Position numbers and translations under genes: made by a program. Of a stretch of 28,226 bases of DNA, positions 28,188-28,226 are shown piece by piece. Origin of the DNA: Chara braunii (Eukaryota; Streptophyta; Charophyceae; Charales; Characeae); NCBI GenBank assembly GCA_003427395.1, contig BFEA01000025.1, forward strand, positions 5,125,239 to 5,153,464, in the 5' to 3' direction. The notes under the pieces were generated by a model. It worked only from the letters and a program-made list of their open reading frames with translations, was not told the origin of the DNA and searched no databases. The number at the start of each line of letters is the position of its first letter. Within the stretch, counting starts at the first letter, position 1.

Positions 28188-28226
<39 letters not shown>
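27333..28226 (-). other. Intron upstream of exon 1 of the window (partial)
   Basis: This is non-coding sequence on the transcript side before the first recognised exon. It contains a (CT)n array at 27925-27980, (CA)n arrays at about 28023-28066 and 28188-28226, and no arginine/serine-rich reading frame. The RS-domain exons expected upstream must therefore lie beyond the right edge. The exon below needs two bases from the previous exon, so an upstream exon must exist. Confidence 0.7.
27925..28226. repeat. (CT)n and (CA)n arrays with a duplicated flank
   Basis: (CT)n lies at 27925-27980, and (CA)n at about 28023-28066 and from 28188 to the window end. Both CA arrays are preceded by ATAGCAAATGTGACAACACAC (about 28009 and 28173), so the array and its flank were duplicated at a spacing of about 164 bp. 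Confidence 0.9.

Overview
The window is a piece of a nuclear genome from a green-lineage (streptophyte) eukaryote. It lies almost entirely inside one large, intron-rich gene on the minus strand: the large subunit of the splicing factor U2AF (U2AF65/U2AF2). I assembled thirteen short coding exons by eye. All have GT donors and AG acceptors, all codon phases agree, and together they give about 383 continuous residues without a stop. The protein reads, in order: an SGFD-type ligand motif, a Pro/Gly/Met linker, complete RRM1, complete RRM2, a Gln-rich then Gly/Met/Ala-rich linker, and the first residues of the third RRM-like (UHM) domain. The plant-type wording (an AMTQQATRHARRVYVGG segment across two exons, RRPSDYNPSMAATLGPSQP, NSKGYGFCVYQ) points to a streptophyte. 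Long (CA)n/(CT)n arrays, kilobase-scale introns and many small repeats would fit a repeat-rich charophyte such as Chara. The genus is an inference.

Layout, in transcription order (high to low coordinates): 27333-28226 is upstream intron with (CT)n/(CA)n arrays. Exons follow at 27332-27259, 23910-23836, 21696-21632, 21185-21141, 18448-18389, 16162-16102, 12263-12151, 10415-10300, 7603-7505, 7280-7205, 6423-6335, 5204-5141 and 2141-1929. Positions 1-1928 are the start of a further intron. The N-terminal RS-domain exons lie beyond the right edge and the UHM exons beyond the left edge, so the gene is incomplete at both ends. Exons total 1150 nt; the rest is intron and repeat.

The introns hold most of the unusual material: a roughly 100-bp foldback MITE-like family (five copies), a second GC-armed foldback element, three tRNA-like SINE copies, several tandem duplications, minisatellites, and a small reading frame with a PHD-finger-like Cys/His pattern. 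The most interesting observation is a tandem duplication in the intron before the RRM2 exon. It copied the 3' splice site together with the first exon bases. The duplicate acceptor sits exactly 249 nt upstream and the extra sequence is open and in frame, so its use would insert 83 residues just before RRM2 of a protein that itself recognises 3' splice sites. I found no second convincing protein-coding gene, no intact tRNA or rRNA gene and no CRISPR array.
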